Origin: Roseovarius faecimaris
GTDB lineage: Bacteria > Pseudomonadota > Alphaproteobacteria > Rhodobacterales > Rhodobacteraceae
Direction of reading: 5' to 3'
Assembly: GCF_009762325.1 (NCBI RefSeq)
Contig: NZ_CP034348.1
Span: 3,168,501 to 3,232,500 of the forward strand
Length of the DNA stretch: 64,000 nt
The stretch's first letter is position 1, and every line of letters starts with the position of its first letter. The translations under genes were made by a program, and so were the position numbers. The notes beneath the pieces are model-generated. The model was not told the origin of the DNA, searched no databases, and was given only the letters and a program-made list of their open reading frames with translations. Shown one piece after another: positions 36,786-45,514 of the stretch.

Positions 36786-38084
36786 TCAGAACGACATCTG
36801 GGTGTAATCCACCTCGTCCTCGTACATCCCGTCTTCGATCGAGGTTGTATGCTGTTTCACCAGCTTTCCGTCCATGACCTTTGAGATATACTGATGTCCG
36901 AAAGTCTGGTGGGTCTTGCCATTGAACTTCTTGGCCCCCTGCGGGTGATCATCCGATTCCGGCATGTCCGTCATCGCCTCGACCGCTTCGATCAGCGACG
37001 CGCGGTCGCCCGGGCCGGAATAGCCCGAGGCTTCCATGCCTGCTTTGATGATGTTGAGCGTCTCCCAGCATCCGAACATATGCGCGTAGGTCGACACGTC
37101 CTTCTCATCCTCCACCGAGGCGCCCATTTCATTCACCCCCACAGCGGCGCGATAGGCCTTGTCATGCTCGGACTGGTCGGCCTGCGCGTGGCGCGGATTC
37201 CCCTCCCAGAAATAGGTGCCTTCCAGGAACTCAAGGCCGGGGCTGCCAAAGCTGACCGCTTCCAGGCTGTCGATAAAGCCGAAAAGCTGCGGGCCACTGG
37301 GCCCGAAGAACTCGCCCAGTTCCTTGACGAAAGTCAGCACAGCAGGGCCCACCATGACGTGATAGAGCACTTCCGTCTCCCGCGGGATCTGCGGGAAGTA
37401 GCGGGTAAAGGAGGTCTCCGTCGGCGGGATGGCGATGGAGGCCACAATCTCACCGCCCTGGGCGGTCATCGCTTCGGTAAAGAAGTCGCGGTGATCATGC
37501 CCGAACGCGAAGTCGGGATAGATCATCGTCACCTTCTTGCCGAGGTTCTCCGACACGAAGGGCGCCATTGCGATCACCTGGCTTTTCACATCTGTGATGC
37601 CGGGCTGAAGCGTATAGCGGTTGAGCGCGCCGGAGGCGACGTGATGCCCCTCGGACACCACGAAATACGGCAGCTTCAGCTCGCCCGCGCGCGGGGCAGA
37701 GCCATAGACCACGTGGCTGAAAAGCGTGCCAAAGGCGATATCACATTCATGCTGCTTGGCGAATTTTTCGACGACTTCGGCGCCACGCTTGGGATCGGTG
37801 CCGTCATCCTCGGCGATGATCTGTACCTCGCGGCCATTGATACCGCCCATCGCGTTGATCCGCGCGGCGGCGGCCTCGGTCGTGCGTCCGTACCAGCGAC
37901 CATAGGATGCGCCGATCCCGGTGGCGTGCTGCTGGAAACCGATCTTGATCGGTCCGGAGCTTTGAGCATGGGCAAAACGCGCCACATCCGGCACGAAGCT
38001 CGATGCCGCGGCTACACCTGCGCCGGCACCGATGGATTTCAGAAGCCCGCGGCGCGTGAAGCTTTGCTTGGTCTTGTTGGTCAT
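36786..38084 (-). CDS. Liv-type substrate-binding protein with Tat-type signal
   Basis: A 432-residue periplasmic binding protein of the HAAT family. The N-terminus TRRGLLKSIGAGAGVAAASSFVP holds a twin-arginine motif, so export by Tat is likely, with cleavage after AHAQ. The mature start PIKIGFQQHATGIGASYGRW and AEDDGTDPKRGAEVVEKFAKQH are typical of the fold. It is first in a five-gene operon (binding protein, livH, livM, livG, livF) and is divergent from the molybdenum hydroxylase genes, which suggests that its ligand is the hydroxylase substrate or a precursor. ATG 38084 starts the signal peptide. Confidence 0.9.
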   Translation of the reverse strand: MTNKTKQSFTRRGLLKSIGAGAGVAAASSFVPDVARFAHAQSSGPIKIGFQQHATGIGASYGRWYGRTTEAAAARINAMGGINGREVQIIAEDDGTDPKRGAEVVEKFAKQHECDIAFGTLFSHVVYGSAPRAGELKLPYFVVSEGHHVASGALNRYTLQPGITDVKSQVIAMAPFVSENLGKKVTMIYPDFAFGHDHRDFFTEAMTAQGGEIVASIAIPPTETSFTRYFPQIPRETEVLYHVMVGPAVLTFVKELGEFFGPSGPQLFGFIDSLEAVSFGSPGLEFLEGTYFWEGNPRHAQADQSEHDKAYRAAVGVNEMGASVEDEKDVSTYAHMFGCWETLNIIKAGMEASGYSGPGDRASLIEAVEAMTDMPESDDHPQGAKKFNGKTHQTFGHQYISKVMDGKLVKQHTTSIEDGMYEDEVDYTQMSF

Positions 38085-38246
38085 GACATATCTCCCATGG
38101 AATGGCTCTTGGCTGGCCTTGTGAACCGATTTTGTGTGTGTGCTAATGAAAAGTCCAGAGAAACTTGTGCTCACCCTCTCAGCCTAAGCACGAGCCCGCT
38201 TCACTTCACGGGGAAAATCGCCCGGCCGGGAGCGCCGAGAAAGAAA

Positions 38247-38276
38247 TTGACAGGGTTCGGGCGCGGCTCATATTCT
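38247..38276 (+). promoter_or_regulatory. sigma-70-like promoter of the hydroxylase-hnr operon
   Basis: TTGACA (38247-38252), 18-base spacer, TATTCT (38271-38276). It lies 34 bases before the ATG at 38311, within the divergent region shared with the substrate-binding protein gene. The predicted transcript start near 38283 excludes the upstream in-frame GTG at 38281 as start codon. Confidence 0.6.
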
Positions 38277-38310
38277 GTTTGTGTGCGAACGAATTGGAGC
38301 CTGCTGCCAC

Positions 38311-39159
38311 ATGGGCTATCACGTCCCGACATCGCTGGGAGACGCTTTGGAGGTTCTCGCCGGAACCAAGGCCAAGATCATTGCCGGTGGCACCGATGTC
38401 TATCCGGCGATGGGCGACGGACCTGCGCCAACCGAATTTCTGGACATCACCCGGCTGGACGCTCTGCGCGGGATCACTCGCGCCGGGTCCGGCTGGCGTA
38501 TCGGGGCCGCAACCCGGTGGAGCGATATCCTGCAGGCCGATCTGCCCCCCGCGTTTGACGGCCTGAAAACGGCCGCGCGGCAGGTTGGCGGCTGGCAAAT
38601 CCAGAATGCCGGAACAGTAGCGGGCAATATCTGCAACGCCTCTCCGGCCGCAGATGGGGTGCCGCCGCTTCTGACACTTGATGCCGAGGTCGAGATCAGC
38701 TCTGCCACGGCCACACGCCGCATCGCCCTGTCCCAGTTCATCACAGGTGTGCGGCAAACCGATCTGCGGCCCGGAGAAATGGTGACCGCACTCCATATCC
38801 CGCCCTTTCCGGAAAACTCAGAAAGCCGGTTTATAAAGCTGGGTGCGCGCAAGTATCTTGTGATTTCCATCGCCATGGTCGCCGCTCTGGTCGCACTGGA
38901 CGAGGCAGGGCGTATCGAACAGGCCCGCATCGCGGTCGGAGCCTGTTCCGCCGTGGCCCAGCGGCTTCCGGGACTGGAGGCTGCTCTTGTCGGACAAAGC
39001 CATGCTGACCTGCATGGCGCCTCTCAGCTCTGGTCGGCGCATCTCGATCCGCTCTCGCCGATTGCCGATGTGCGCGGCTCAGAAACCTACCGTATCGAGG
39101 CCGCCGCCGCACTTTGCCACCGCGCGGTCCTGGCCTGCCTGGAGCCCGATCATGGATAA
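38311..39159 (+). CDS. molybdenum hydroxylase FAD-binding subunit
   Basis: A 282-residue FAD-binding subunit of the xanthine dehydrogenase family (CoxM/NdhF type). The FAD motifs are AGGTDVYPAMGDG near residue 27 and QIQNAGTVAGNICNASPAADGVPPLL near residue 95. It shuttles electrons from the iron-sulfur clusters to the final acceptor. It overlaps the [2Fe-2S]/Mo gene by eight bases. In E. barkeri the equivalent subunit belongs to nicotinate dehydrogenase; the substrate here is inferred from the neighbours. Confidence 0.9.
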   Translation: MGYHVPTSLGDALEVLAGTKAKIIAGGTDVYPAMGDGPAPTEFLDITRLDALRGITRAGSGWRIGAATRWSDILQADLPPAFDGLKTAARQVGGWQIQNAGTVAGNICNASPAADGVPPLLTLDAEVEISSATATRRIALSQFITGVRQTDLRPGEMVTALHIPPFPENSESRFIKLGARKYLVISIAMVAALVALDEAGRIEQARIAVGACSAVAQRLPGLEAALVGQSHADLHGASQLWSAHLDPLSPIADVRGSETYRIEAAAALCHRAVLACLEPDHG

Positions 39160-41914
39160 GCCAAGCACCGATTTGCCTGTTGCCTTCACCCTCAACGGTA
39201 GCGCCGCGGCCACCGAGAGCCGGATCGGCGAACGGCTGTCGCACACCCTGCGCGAACGGCTGGATCAGCGGGATGTCAAGATCGGATGCAACGCGGGCGA
39301 TTGCGGAGCCTGCACCGTGCTGGTCGATGGGGAGCCGGTATGCGCCTGCCTGATGGCGACACCCCAGGCCAACGGGCGCTCCGTGGAAACCCTGGCCGGG
39401 CTGGTCAAGGCGGACCCCGACGCCCGGCGACTGGCAGAGAGTTTTCAGGCGCATGCGGCGGCACAATGCGGCATTTGCACCCCGGGCATGATGGTCACGG
39501 CAGTGGCGCTTCTCCGGCGTCTGCCAGAGCCCACTGCCGCAGAGGTCGAAGAGGCGCTTGGAGGTGTGCTTTGCCGCTGCACCGGCTATCGCAAGATCAT
39601 CGACGCGGTCTGCGATGCGGGTCGGGGCGTCTGGCCTGAGCCACCCGATACCGGCCGTGTAGGCGCACCGATCCGCAAACTGGACGGGCTCGCGAAAGTC
39701 TCAGGACAGGAAGTGTTCTCGGACGATATCGCCCCCGGCGATACATTGGTGCTGCGGGTGCTCCGCTCGCCGCATGCAAGGGCTGGCTTCCGCTTTGGCG
39801 ACCTTGAGGCCTTCGTCGCCGAAACAGACGGAATCGAAACCGTCCTGACGGCAGCGGATGTGCCGGGTCAAAACCTTTATGGCGTGATTCCCGGGTTCAT
39901 CGATCAGCCTGTCTTTGCCGAAACCGAAGCGCGTTTTCGTGGCGAGGCGGTTGCTGCGGTCATCGGTACGGCCCAGGCCATGCAGGCCTTTGACATGCAA
40001 TCCTTTCCGGTCACATGGGAGCCCCTCCCCGCCGCCGAAGGGATCAGCGCAGCCCTGGCGCCCAATGCCCCGCAGCTTCATGCGGACCGCTCCGGCAACA
40101 TCATGTGCAAGGGGCTTGTGCAATGCGGCAATGCCGACACCGCGCTGCAAGAAGCCGATGTCACAGCCGAAGGCGAGTTCACCACATCTTACGTCGAGCA
40201 TGGCTATATCGAACCGGAAGCCGCCTATGCCTATCTCGAAGAGGGCCGCATCGTGATCCATGCGGGCACCCAGGCCCCGGTGATGAACCGCGAAAGCATG
40301 GCATTGATTCTCGGCTGGGACGAAGCACGCGTCCGCATTGCCCCAACCGCGGTAGGAGGCGGGTTTGGCTCAAAGCTCGACTTGTCGATTCAGCCGCTCG
40401 TCGCGCTGGGGGCCGTCAAGACCGGGCGGCCGGTACGCGCCACCTATAGCCGCACAGAATCGATGCAATCGACCACCAAACGCCACCCGGCGCAGATCGC
40501 TGTGAGGATTGGGGCGAAGGCGGATGGTACGCTCTGCGGTATGGACTTCACCGGACAATTCAACACCGGAGCCTATGCCTCCTGGGGGCCGACCGTGGCA
40601 AATAGAGTGCCCGTGCATGCCTCAGGGCCGTACCGCCTGACCGATTACTGCGCCAAGAGCACAGCCGTCTACACAAACGGCCCGCCCTCGGGCGCGTTCC
40701 GGGGCTTCGGTGTTCCGCAATCGGCGATAGCGCAGGAATCGCTCTTTGATGAGCTTGCCGCACAGCTTGGCATGGATGCGCTGGAGTTCCGCATCAGGAA
40801 CGCGCTTACGGCAGGGCAGCCAACGGTCTGCGGACAGGTGTTCGAACAGGGTGTCGGAATCAAAGCCTGCCTGGAGGCGCTGCGTCCTGCCTGGAGTGAG
40901 AGCCGCGCCAGGGCAGAGGCGTTCAACGCCCAGGCCGAGGCAGAGCAAACCCCGCTGCGTCTTGGCGTCGGCGTGGCCGCGGGTTGGTACGGCTGCGGCA
41001 ACACGTCGTTGCCCAATCCATCGACGATCAAGGCCGGGCTTCGCGCCGATGGCAGCGTCGTTCTGCATCAGGGCGCGATGGATATCGGCCAGGGAGCGAA
41101 CACAGTCATTGCCCAGATATTTGCCGAAGCACTAGGCTTGCCGGTCCACGAGATGCAGCTCATCGGGGCAGATACGGATATCACCCCAGACGGCGGCAAG
41201 ACGTCCGCCTCGCGTCAGACTTTCGTTTCGGGAAATGCCGCGCGCCTCTCGGGAGAGGCGTTGCGACGGCAGATCCTGGTCATGGTCAACGCTTCCGAAG
41301 ACGCCGGACTCGCCATCGATGGGGGACGGATCATCGTGACCGATGCCGGGCAGACCCATGAGATCGACCTGGCCAAACTGGCGCCGGACGAGGACGGCTA
41401 TGTGCTGCGGGCCTGCGAAACCTATGATCCGCCCACCCGGCCGCTCGACGAGAACGGACAGGGCATCCCCTATGCGCAGTTTGGCTATGCCGCTCATCTG
41501 GCCGAGGTGGAGGTGGACCTTGCCCTGGGCACGGTCAAAGCCCGCAAGTTCACCGCGGCGCATGATCTCGGGCAGGCGATCAATCCTTTGCTGGTGGAAG
41601 GTCAGGTGCAAGGCGGTATCGCGCAGGGGCTCGGGATGGCGCTGATGGAAGAGTATCTGCCCGGGCGCACCGAGAACCTGCACGATTATCTGATCCCAAC
41701 AACGGGCGATATGCCGCCGGTCGACACCCTCATCATAGAAGACCCTGATGCGCACGGACCCTATGGCGCAAAGGGGCTTGGCGAACATGTGCTTATCCCG
41801 ACCGCACCCGCGATTCTGAACGCCATCGCCCACGCGTCGGGTGTGCGCATCCGCCAGGTCCCCGCCACACCGTCGGTCGTGCGCGCAGCGCTCCGGGAGG
41901 CAGGCCATGACTGA
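39152..41914 (+). CDS. molybdenum hydroxylase, fused [2Fe-2S] and Mo-cofactor subunits
   Basis: A 920-residue fusion. Residues 1 to about 155 are the two-cluster ferredoxin subunit: C46, C51, C54 and C64 or C66 for the plant-type cluster, and C106, C109, C141 and C143 for the second. From about 170 the molybdopterin subunit follows, with VGGGFGSKLDLSIQPLVALG, GAFRGFGVPQS and, near the end, GPYGAKGLGEHVLIPTAPAI, whose Glu is the catalytic base of this family. Such enzymes hydroxylate N-heterocycles or aldehydes with water as oxygen source. In this island the likely reaction is 6-hydroxylation of nicotinate or a related ring. The eight-base overlap with hnr downstream indicates coupling. Confidence 0.9.
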   Translation: MDKPSTDLPVAFTLNGSAAATESRIGERLSHTLRERLDQRDVKIGCNAGDCGACTVLVDGEPVCACLMATPQANGRSVETLAGLVKADPDARRLAESFQAHAAAQCGICTPGMMVTAVALLRRLPEPTAAEVEEALGGVLCRCTGYRKIIDAVCDAGRGVWPEPPDTGRVGAPIRKLDGLAKVSGQEVFSDDIAPGDTLVLRVLRSPHARAGFRFGDLEAFVAETDGIETVLTAADVPGQNLYGVIPGFIDQPVFAETEARFRGEAVAAVIGTAQAMQAFDMQSFPVTWEPLPAAEGISAALAPNAPQLHADRSGNIMCKGLVQCGNADTALQEADVTAEGEFTTSYVEHGYIEPEAAYAYLEEGRIVIHAGTQAPVMNRESMALILGWDEARVRIAPTAVGGGFGSKLDLSIQPLVALGAVKTGRPVRATYSRTESMQSTTKRHPAQIAVRIGAKADGTLCGMDFTGQFNTGAYASWGPTVANRVPVHASGPYRLTDYCAKSTAVYTNGPPSGAFRGFGVPQSAIAQESLFDELAAQLGMDALEFRIRNALTAGQPTVCGQVFEQGVGIKACLEALRPAWSESRARAEAFNAQAEAEQTPLRLGVGVAAGWYGCGNTSLPNPSTIKAGLRADGSVVLHQGAMDIGQGANTVIAQIFAEALGLPVHEMQLIGADTDITPDGGKTSASRQTFVSGNAARLSGEALRRQILVMVNASEDAGLAIDGGRIIVTDAGQTHEIDLAKLAPDEDGYVLRACETYDPPTRPLDENGQGIPYAQFGYAAHLAEVEVDLALGTVKARKFTAAHDLGQAINPLLVEGQVQGGIAQGLGMALMEEYLPGRTENLHDYLIPTTGDMPPVDTLIIEDPDAHGPYGAKGLGEHVLIPTAPAILNAIAHASGVRIRQVPATPSVVRAALREAGHD

Positions 41915-43394
41915 ACGTATCCGGCCCGAAGAAAAGATCCGGTGCGATGCCTGTCCGGTCATGTGCTACATCGCGGATGGCAAAGTCGGCGCCTGTGACC
42001 GCTACGCCAATCACGGCGGCGACCTGGTTCGGCTCGATCCGCTGACCATCATCGAAGGGGCCGCTGAGAAAGGGGTGAAGGCCGTGCCCTTCCTGCCCAC
42101 CGGCTCCGCGGGCGATTGGGATGGCGATCTGCTGCAGGCCAACCGGCCGTTTGTCACTGCCATTGGCGCGGGCACGACATACCCCGATTACAAGCCTGCC
42201 CCCTTTATCGTCAGTCAGGATGTCGAGGGGGTGGACATGGTCACCGTGGTGACGGAAGGCATCTTCTCTTATTGCGGGGTGAAGATCAAAATCGACACGG
42301 ACCGGCACATTGGCCACGAGCGCGCCATTGTGCGTGCAGACGGCGAGCCTGTCGGCCATGTGATGACCTCAGAATATGGCTCCAAGATGTTGTCGCTGGG
42401 CGGCGTGGAGCACCTTACCGGCGGCACGAAAAAAGAGGGTCGCGTGACCTGTGACACGCTGCTGAAACTGTGTAATTGCGAACCGGTGGAACTGTGCATT
42501 GACGAGGGCGCGACCGTCGTCGTGCAGGCCGGTCAGGCCCCGATCATCGACGGGGAGCGTGAAAATCTGATGCGCGTTGGCTGCGGCTCGGCCGCGATCG
42601 GCATGTTCGCCGCGCAATGGGTGGGTCACGCGGATGAAGTCATTGTGGTGGATGACCATATCACCGGCCAGCTTTCGGAACATCAGGCCGGTCAGCAGCT
42701 TGACGTGCCGCCCACCGGCATCCGGATCAATGGCCGCCGTTCCACGCCGGGGCGCTATTTCCAGGTTGCGGAGCCGGGCACGGGTTGGGGCGGAACCAAC
42801 ATCGAGGATCCGTTGACCATCCTCAAACCGAGCGACCCCAAGAAAGCCTGGCCGGGTTTACGCCTGCTGATGGTCTCGACCACGGGCGAGCAATCCGCCT
42901 ATTACGAGCTTGATGACGATCTGGTGCCACAGCCCAAACCCATGCCCGCCGCCTTGCGCGCCTCAGCCGAGCGCATTGCCGAAAACTGCGAGCCCTCGGT
43001 CTGTTCGGTGCTGTTCATGGGCGGCGCAGGTGGATCGCTCCGCGCCGGGGTGACCGAAAACCCGGTGCGCCTCACCCGGTCTGTCAAGGATAGCCTGACC
43101 CTCGTGAGTGTTGGAGGGGCCGAGGCCTATGTCTGGCCGGGCGGCGGCATCACGATCATGGCCGATGTGCTCAACATGCCGTCCAATGCCTTTGGCTATG
43201 TCCCCACACCGGCTTTGGTCGCACCTATCGAGTTCACCATGCGCCTGAGCGACTACGCCGCCCTGGGCGGCCATATGGACGAGGTGCAGCCCCTCGAAGC
43301 CGTCGACCGCCCCGAGGTCCGCAAGGTGGGCAAGGTCGACCCACGAAGCGACCCGACCCATGCGCGAAATTTCAAATGGCGGGACCGCTCATGA
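41907..43394 (+). CDS. hnr: 6-hydroxynicotinate reductase-like iron-sulfur flavoprotein
   Basis: A 495-residue protein of the 6-hydroxynicotinate reductase family. An N-terminal cysteine set C13-X2-C16-X3-C20-X9-C30 and a central group C182, C189, C191, C197 could bind the iron-sulfur clusters. The E. barkeri enzyme, from memory, has a covalent flavin plus one [2Fe-2S] and two [4Fe-4S] clusters and reduces 6-hydroxynicotinate to the tetrahydro-oxo form. The sequence D199-E-G-A-T203 contains the GAT core seen in ApbE-type flavinylation sites but lacks the usual Ser before it. GGGAGGCAGG precedes ATG 41907. It overlaps the UPF0280 gene in an ATGA junction. Confidence 0.82.
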   Translation: MTERIRPEEKIRCDACPVMCYIADGKVGACDRYANHGGDLVRLDPLTIIEGAAEKGVKAVPFLPTGSAGDWDGDLLQANRPFVTAIGAGTTYPDYKPAPFIVSQDVEGVDMVTVVTEGIFSYCGVKIKIDTDRHIGHERAIVRADGEPVGHVMTSEYGSKMLSLGGVEHLTGGTKKEGRVTCDTLLKLCNCEPVELCIDEGATVVVQAGQAPIIDGERENLMRVGCGSAAIGMFAAQWVGHADEVIVVDDHITGQLSEHQAGQQLDVPPTGIRINGRRSTPGRYFQVAEPGTGWGGTNIEDPLTILKPSDPKKAWPGLRLLMVSTTGEQSAYYELDDDLVPQPKPMPAALRASAERIAENCEPSVCSVLFMGGAGGSLRAGVTENPVRLTRSVKDSLTLVSVGGAEAYVWPGGGITIMADVLNMPSNAFGYVPTPALVAPIEFTMRLSDYAALGGHMDEVQPLEAVDRPEVRKVGKVDPRSDPTHARNFKWRDRS

Positions 43395-44260
43395 TGCAGG
43401 CGCAGGCATCGCTGATCGCGGGGGGGCGTTTGCATCTGCATCACGGCCCGATCGACCTGATCATCGGGGTGGAGCCCGAAGCGCAACGAAGCGCCGCGTT
43501 TGAGGCGGCCTTCGTGCGCTTTCAAACGATCCTGCAGGAACTGACCGAAGAGCTTCCTTTGCTGCGCGCGCCCGTCGATCCGACCGCCGCCCTTCCCTCG
43601 GGACAGGTGGCGAGGCGCATGTTCGATGCCTGTCGGCCCCTCGCCTCGCTCTGTTTTGTGACGCCGATGGCCGCCGTGGCGGGTGCTGTGGCCGAAGAGG
43701 TACTTGCCGCGATGACCCGGGCCACCCGCCTTGAGCGGGCCTATGTCAACAATGGCGGCGACATCGCTCTGCATGTGTCCCCCGGCGCAGAAATGAAGAC
43801 GGCGATCATGGGATTGAACGGGGCGGAACTGGGGCGGATCACGCTCGGCTCCGATGATGGCATCGCCGGCATCGCGACCAGCGGTCAGGGCGGGCGCAGC
43901 CTCTCGCTTGGCATTGCCGATAGTGTGACCGTTCTGGCGGCAACCGCGGCCCGCGCCGATGTTGCCGCCACACTGATTGCCAATGCGGTGGATCTTCCGG
44001 GACACGCCGCGATCCGGCGCGCCACTGCGTCACACAATCACCCGGACAGCGATCTGGGCGATCAGCAGATCGTGACGCATGTTGGCCCCCTGCACGCTCA
44101 GGACGTGAGCGACGCGCTGATCCGCGGCCAAAAGAGGGCCGACACCCTGTTGGCCAGCGGCCAGATTCGCGCCGCCCATCTCAGTCTGCGCGGTCAGTCC
44201 CGTATGTCGGGATCCCTGCCGATACGCGCACCATCCAAAGAGGAGCTGGCCCATGCCTGA
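43391..44260 (+). CDS. UPF0280 (ApbE-like) protein
   Basis: A 289-residue UPF0280 protein, a family related in fold to the FMN transferase ApbE. Typical text includes PVDPTAALPSGQVARRM, VTPMAAVAGAVAEEVL, RAYVNNGGDIALHV and GIATSGQGGRSLSLGIADSVTVLA. The NNGGDIA and ATSG motifs mirror ApbE's NxGGdi and tSG motifs around the flavin site. It sits directly after hnr (ATGA overlap), whose E. barkeri relative has covalently bound flavin, so a flavin-attachment role is plausible. ATG 43391 is chosen for that overlap; ATG 43376 and 43394 are alternatives. Confidence 0.85.
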   Translation: MMQAQASLIAGGRLHLHHGPIDLIIGVEPEAQRSAAFEAAFVRFQTILQELTEELPLLRAPVDPTAALPSGQVARRMFDACRPLASLCFVTPMAAVAGAVAEEVLAAMTRATRLERAYVNNGGDIALHVSPGAEMKTAIMGLNGAELGRITLGSDDGIAGIATSGQGGRSLSLGIADSVTVLAATAARADVAATLIANAVDLPGHAAIRRATASHNHPDSDLGDQQIVTHVGPLHAQDVSDALIRGQKRADTLLASGQIRAAHLSLRGQSRMSGSLPIRAPSKEELAHA

Positions 44261-44834
44261 GCTGATCCTGCGAAAACTGGTCACAGTCGTGGAGGATATC
44301 CATCACGAAGGCGGCCCGGTGGCGGAAACACCGGTCAGGCGCGCCGCGGCGCTGGCGGTGATAAAGAACCCCTTCGCCAAGCGCTATGTAGAGGACATTC
44401 AGGATTTCATGGACGACCTGCGCCCTCTCGGCCTGCGCATGGCCCGGCGTCTTGTGGATATTCTTGGCGGGCCCGACAAAATCGAAGGCTACGGTAAGGG
44501 CGCGCTGATCGGGCTGGACGGCGAGGTGGAGCATGCCGCGCTCTGGCACAATCCGGGCGGTTATGCGATGCGCGAGGTGATTGGTGGAACCAGGGCCATC
44601 GTGCCGTCCAGCAAGAAGGTCGGCGCGAAGGGCGCGCGGCTCGATGTGCCCATCACCCATATCAACGCCTCATATGTGCGCAGCCATTTCGACGCAATGG
44701 AGGTGGGTCATAACGATGCTCCGGCCGCCGATGAAATGCTGCTGGCGCTGGTCATGACAACCGGCGCGCGCGTTCATTCCCGCTCGGGTGGGCTGGAGGC
44801 GTGGGAGATCACAGGAGAGGACGGACTGAGATGA
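44253..44834 (+). CDS. amino acid synthesis (DUF1185) family protein, paralog 1
   Basis: A 193-residue protein of the AA_synth family (PF06684, DUF1185). The conserved pieces are KNPFAKRYVEDI near residue 38, EHAALWHNPGG near 90, PSSKK near 115, and ASYVRSHFDAMEVGHNDAPAADE near 145. The function of this family is not known to me, and the name amino acid synthesis is weakly founded. It overlaps the UPF0280 gene by eight bases and its paralog by four. The two neighbours share the motif set but are clearly diverged, so they may form a hetero-oligomer. Confidence 0.85.
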   Translation: MPELILRKLVTVVEDIHHEGGPVAETPVRRAAALAVIKNPFAKRYVEDIQDFMDDLRPLGLRMARRLVDILGGPDKIEGYGKGALIGLDGEVEHAALWHNPGGYAMREVIGGTRAIVPSSKKVGAKGARLDVPITHINASYVRSHFDAMEVGHNDAPAADEMLLALVMTTGARVHSRSGGLEAWEITGEDGLR

Positions 44835-45415
44835 CATTGAACATTCGCAAAACAGCGGTCTGGGTTGAAGAGACCCACCTGGAAATGGGCAAGACCATTG
44901 ACCCGCCCACGCGCAAGGCTGTGGCGGTGGCGGTCATCGCCAATCCTTTTGCCGGCACGTATGTCGAAGACCTCACTCCGCTGATGGATATCGGTGCAGA
45001 GCTGGGTGGCATGCTGGGCGAGCGATGCGTCGAGGCGCTGGGGATCACACCCGATCAGGCCGAAAGCTATGGCAAGGCGGCGATGGTGGGCGAAAACGGA
45101 GAGCTGGAACACGCCGCCGCGATCCTGCACCCGAAGCTGGGCGCGCCGCTGCGCAAAGCTGTGGAAAAGGGGGCCGCGCTTGTGCCGTCGTCGAAAAAGA
45201 TGGGTGGACCGGGGCAGGATCTCGACGTGCCCCTGGGCCATAAGGATGCGGCATATGTGCGCTCACATTTCGACGGGGTCGAGGTGCGCATGAACGATGC
45301 CCCCCGCGCCAACGAAATCCTGGTCGCCGTGGCGGTGACGGATAGCGGCCGACCCCTGCCACGCGTTGGCGGACTGACCCATGGCGAGGCCGAAGGGAAA
45401 GATGGCCTTCGGTAA
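44831..45415 (+). CDS. amino acid synthesis (DUF1185) family protein, paralog 2
   Basis: A 194-residue second DUF1185 protein with the same motif order as its neighbour: ANPFAGTYVEDL, EHAAAILHPKLG, VPSSKKMGG, DVPLGHKDAAYVRSHFDGVEV and NDAPRANE. Both keep the PSSKK, SHFD and NDAP motifs, so both may be active. It is the last gene of the hydroxylase-hnr operon and is followed by a weak stem (45416-45422 with 45440-45446) and the palindromic element at 45449. Confidence 0.85.
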   Translation: MTLNIRKTAVWVEETHLEMGKTIDPPTRKAVAVAVIANPFAGTYVEDLTPLMDIGAELGGMLGERCVEALGITPDQAESYGKAAMVGENGELEHAAAILHPKLGAPLRKAVEKGAALVPSSKKMGGPGQDLDVPLGHKDAAYVRSHFDGVEVRMNDAPRANEILVAVAVTDSGRPLPRVGGLTHGEAEGKDGLR

Positions 45416-45448
45416 GCCTCGGAAAAATATACTGAATTCCTGAGGCCA

Positions 45449-45470
45449 AGATTTTTCGTACGAAAAATCT
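45449..45470. repeat. palindromic element, copy 4
   Basis: A perfect 22-bp palindrome with half-site AGATTTTTCGT, identical to that at 9376, lying between the DUF1185 gene and the thi riboswitch promoter. Here both flanking genes point the same way, unlike the other copies. Confidence 0.8.
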
Positions 45471-45514
45471 CTTCCACGCCCTGCGGTTTGGCGGCGCAAA
45501 ATAACGTTTTCGAC

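Noticed and set aside
36894..38558. Long plus-strand frame opposite the Liv-type binding protein
   Set aside because: Shadow of a well-supported periplasmic binding protein gene; no motifs of its own.
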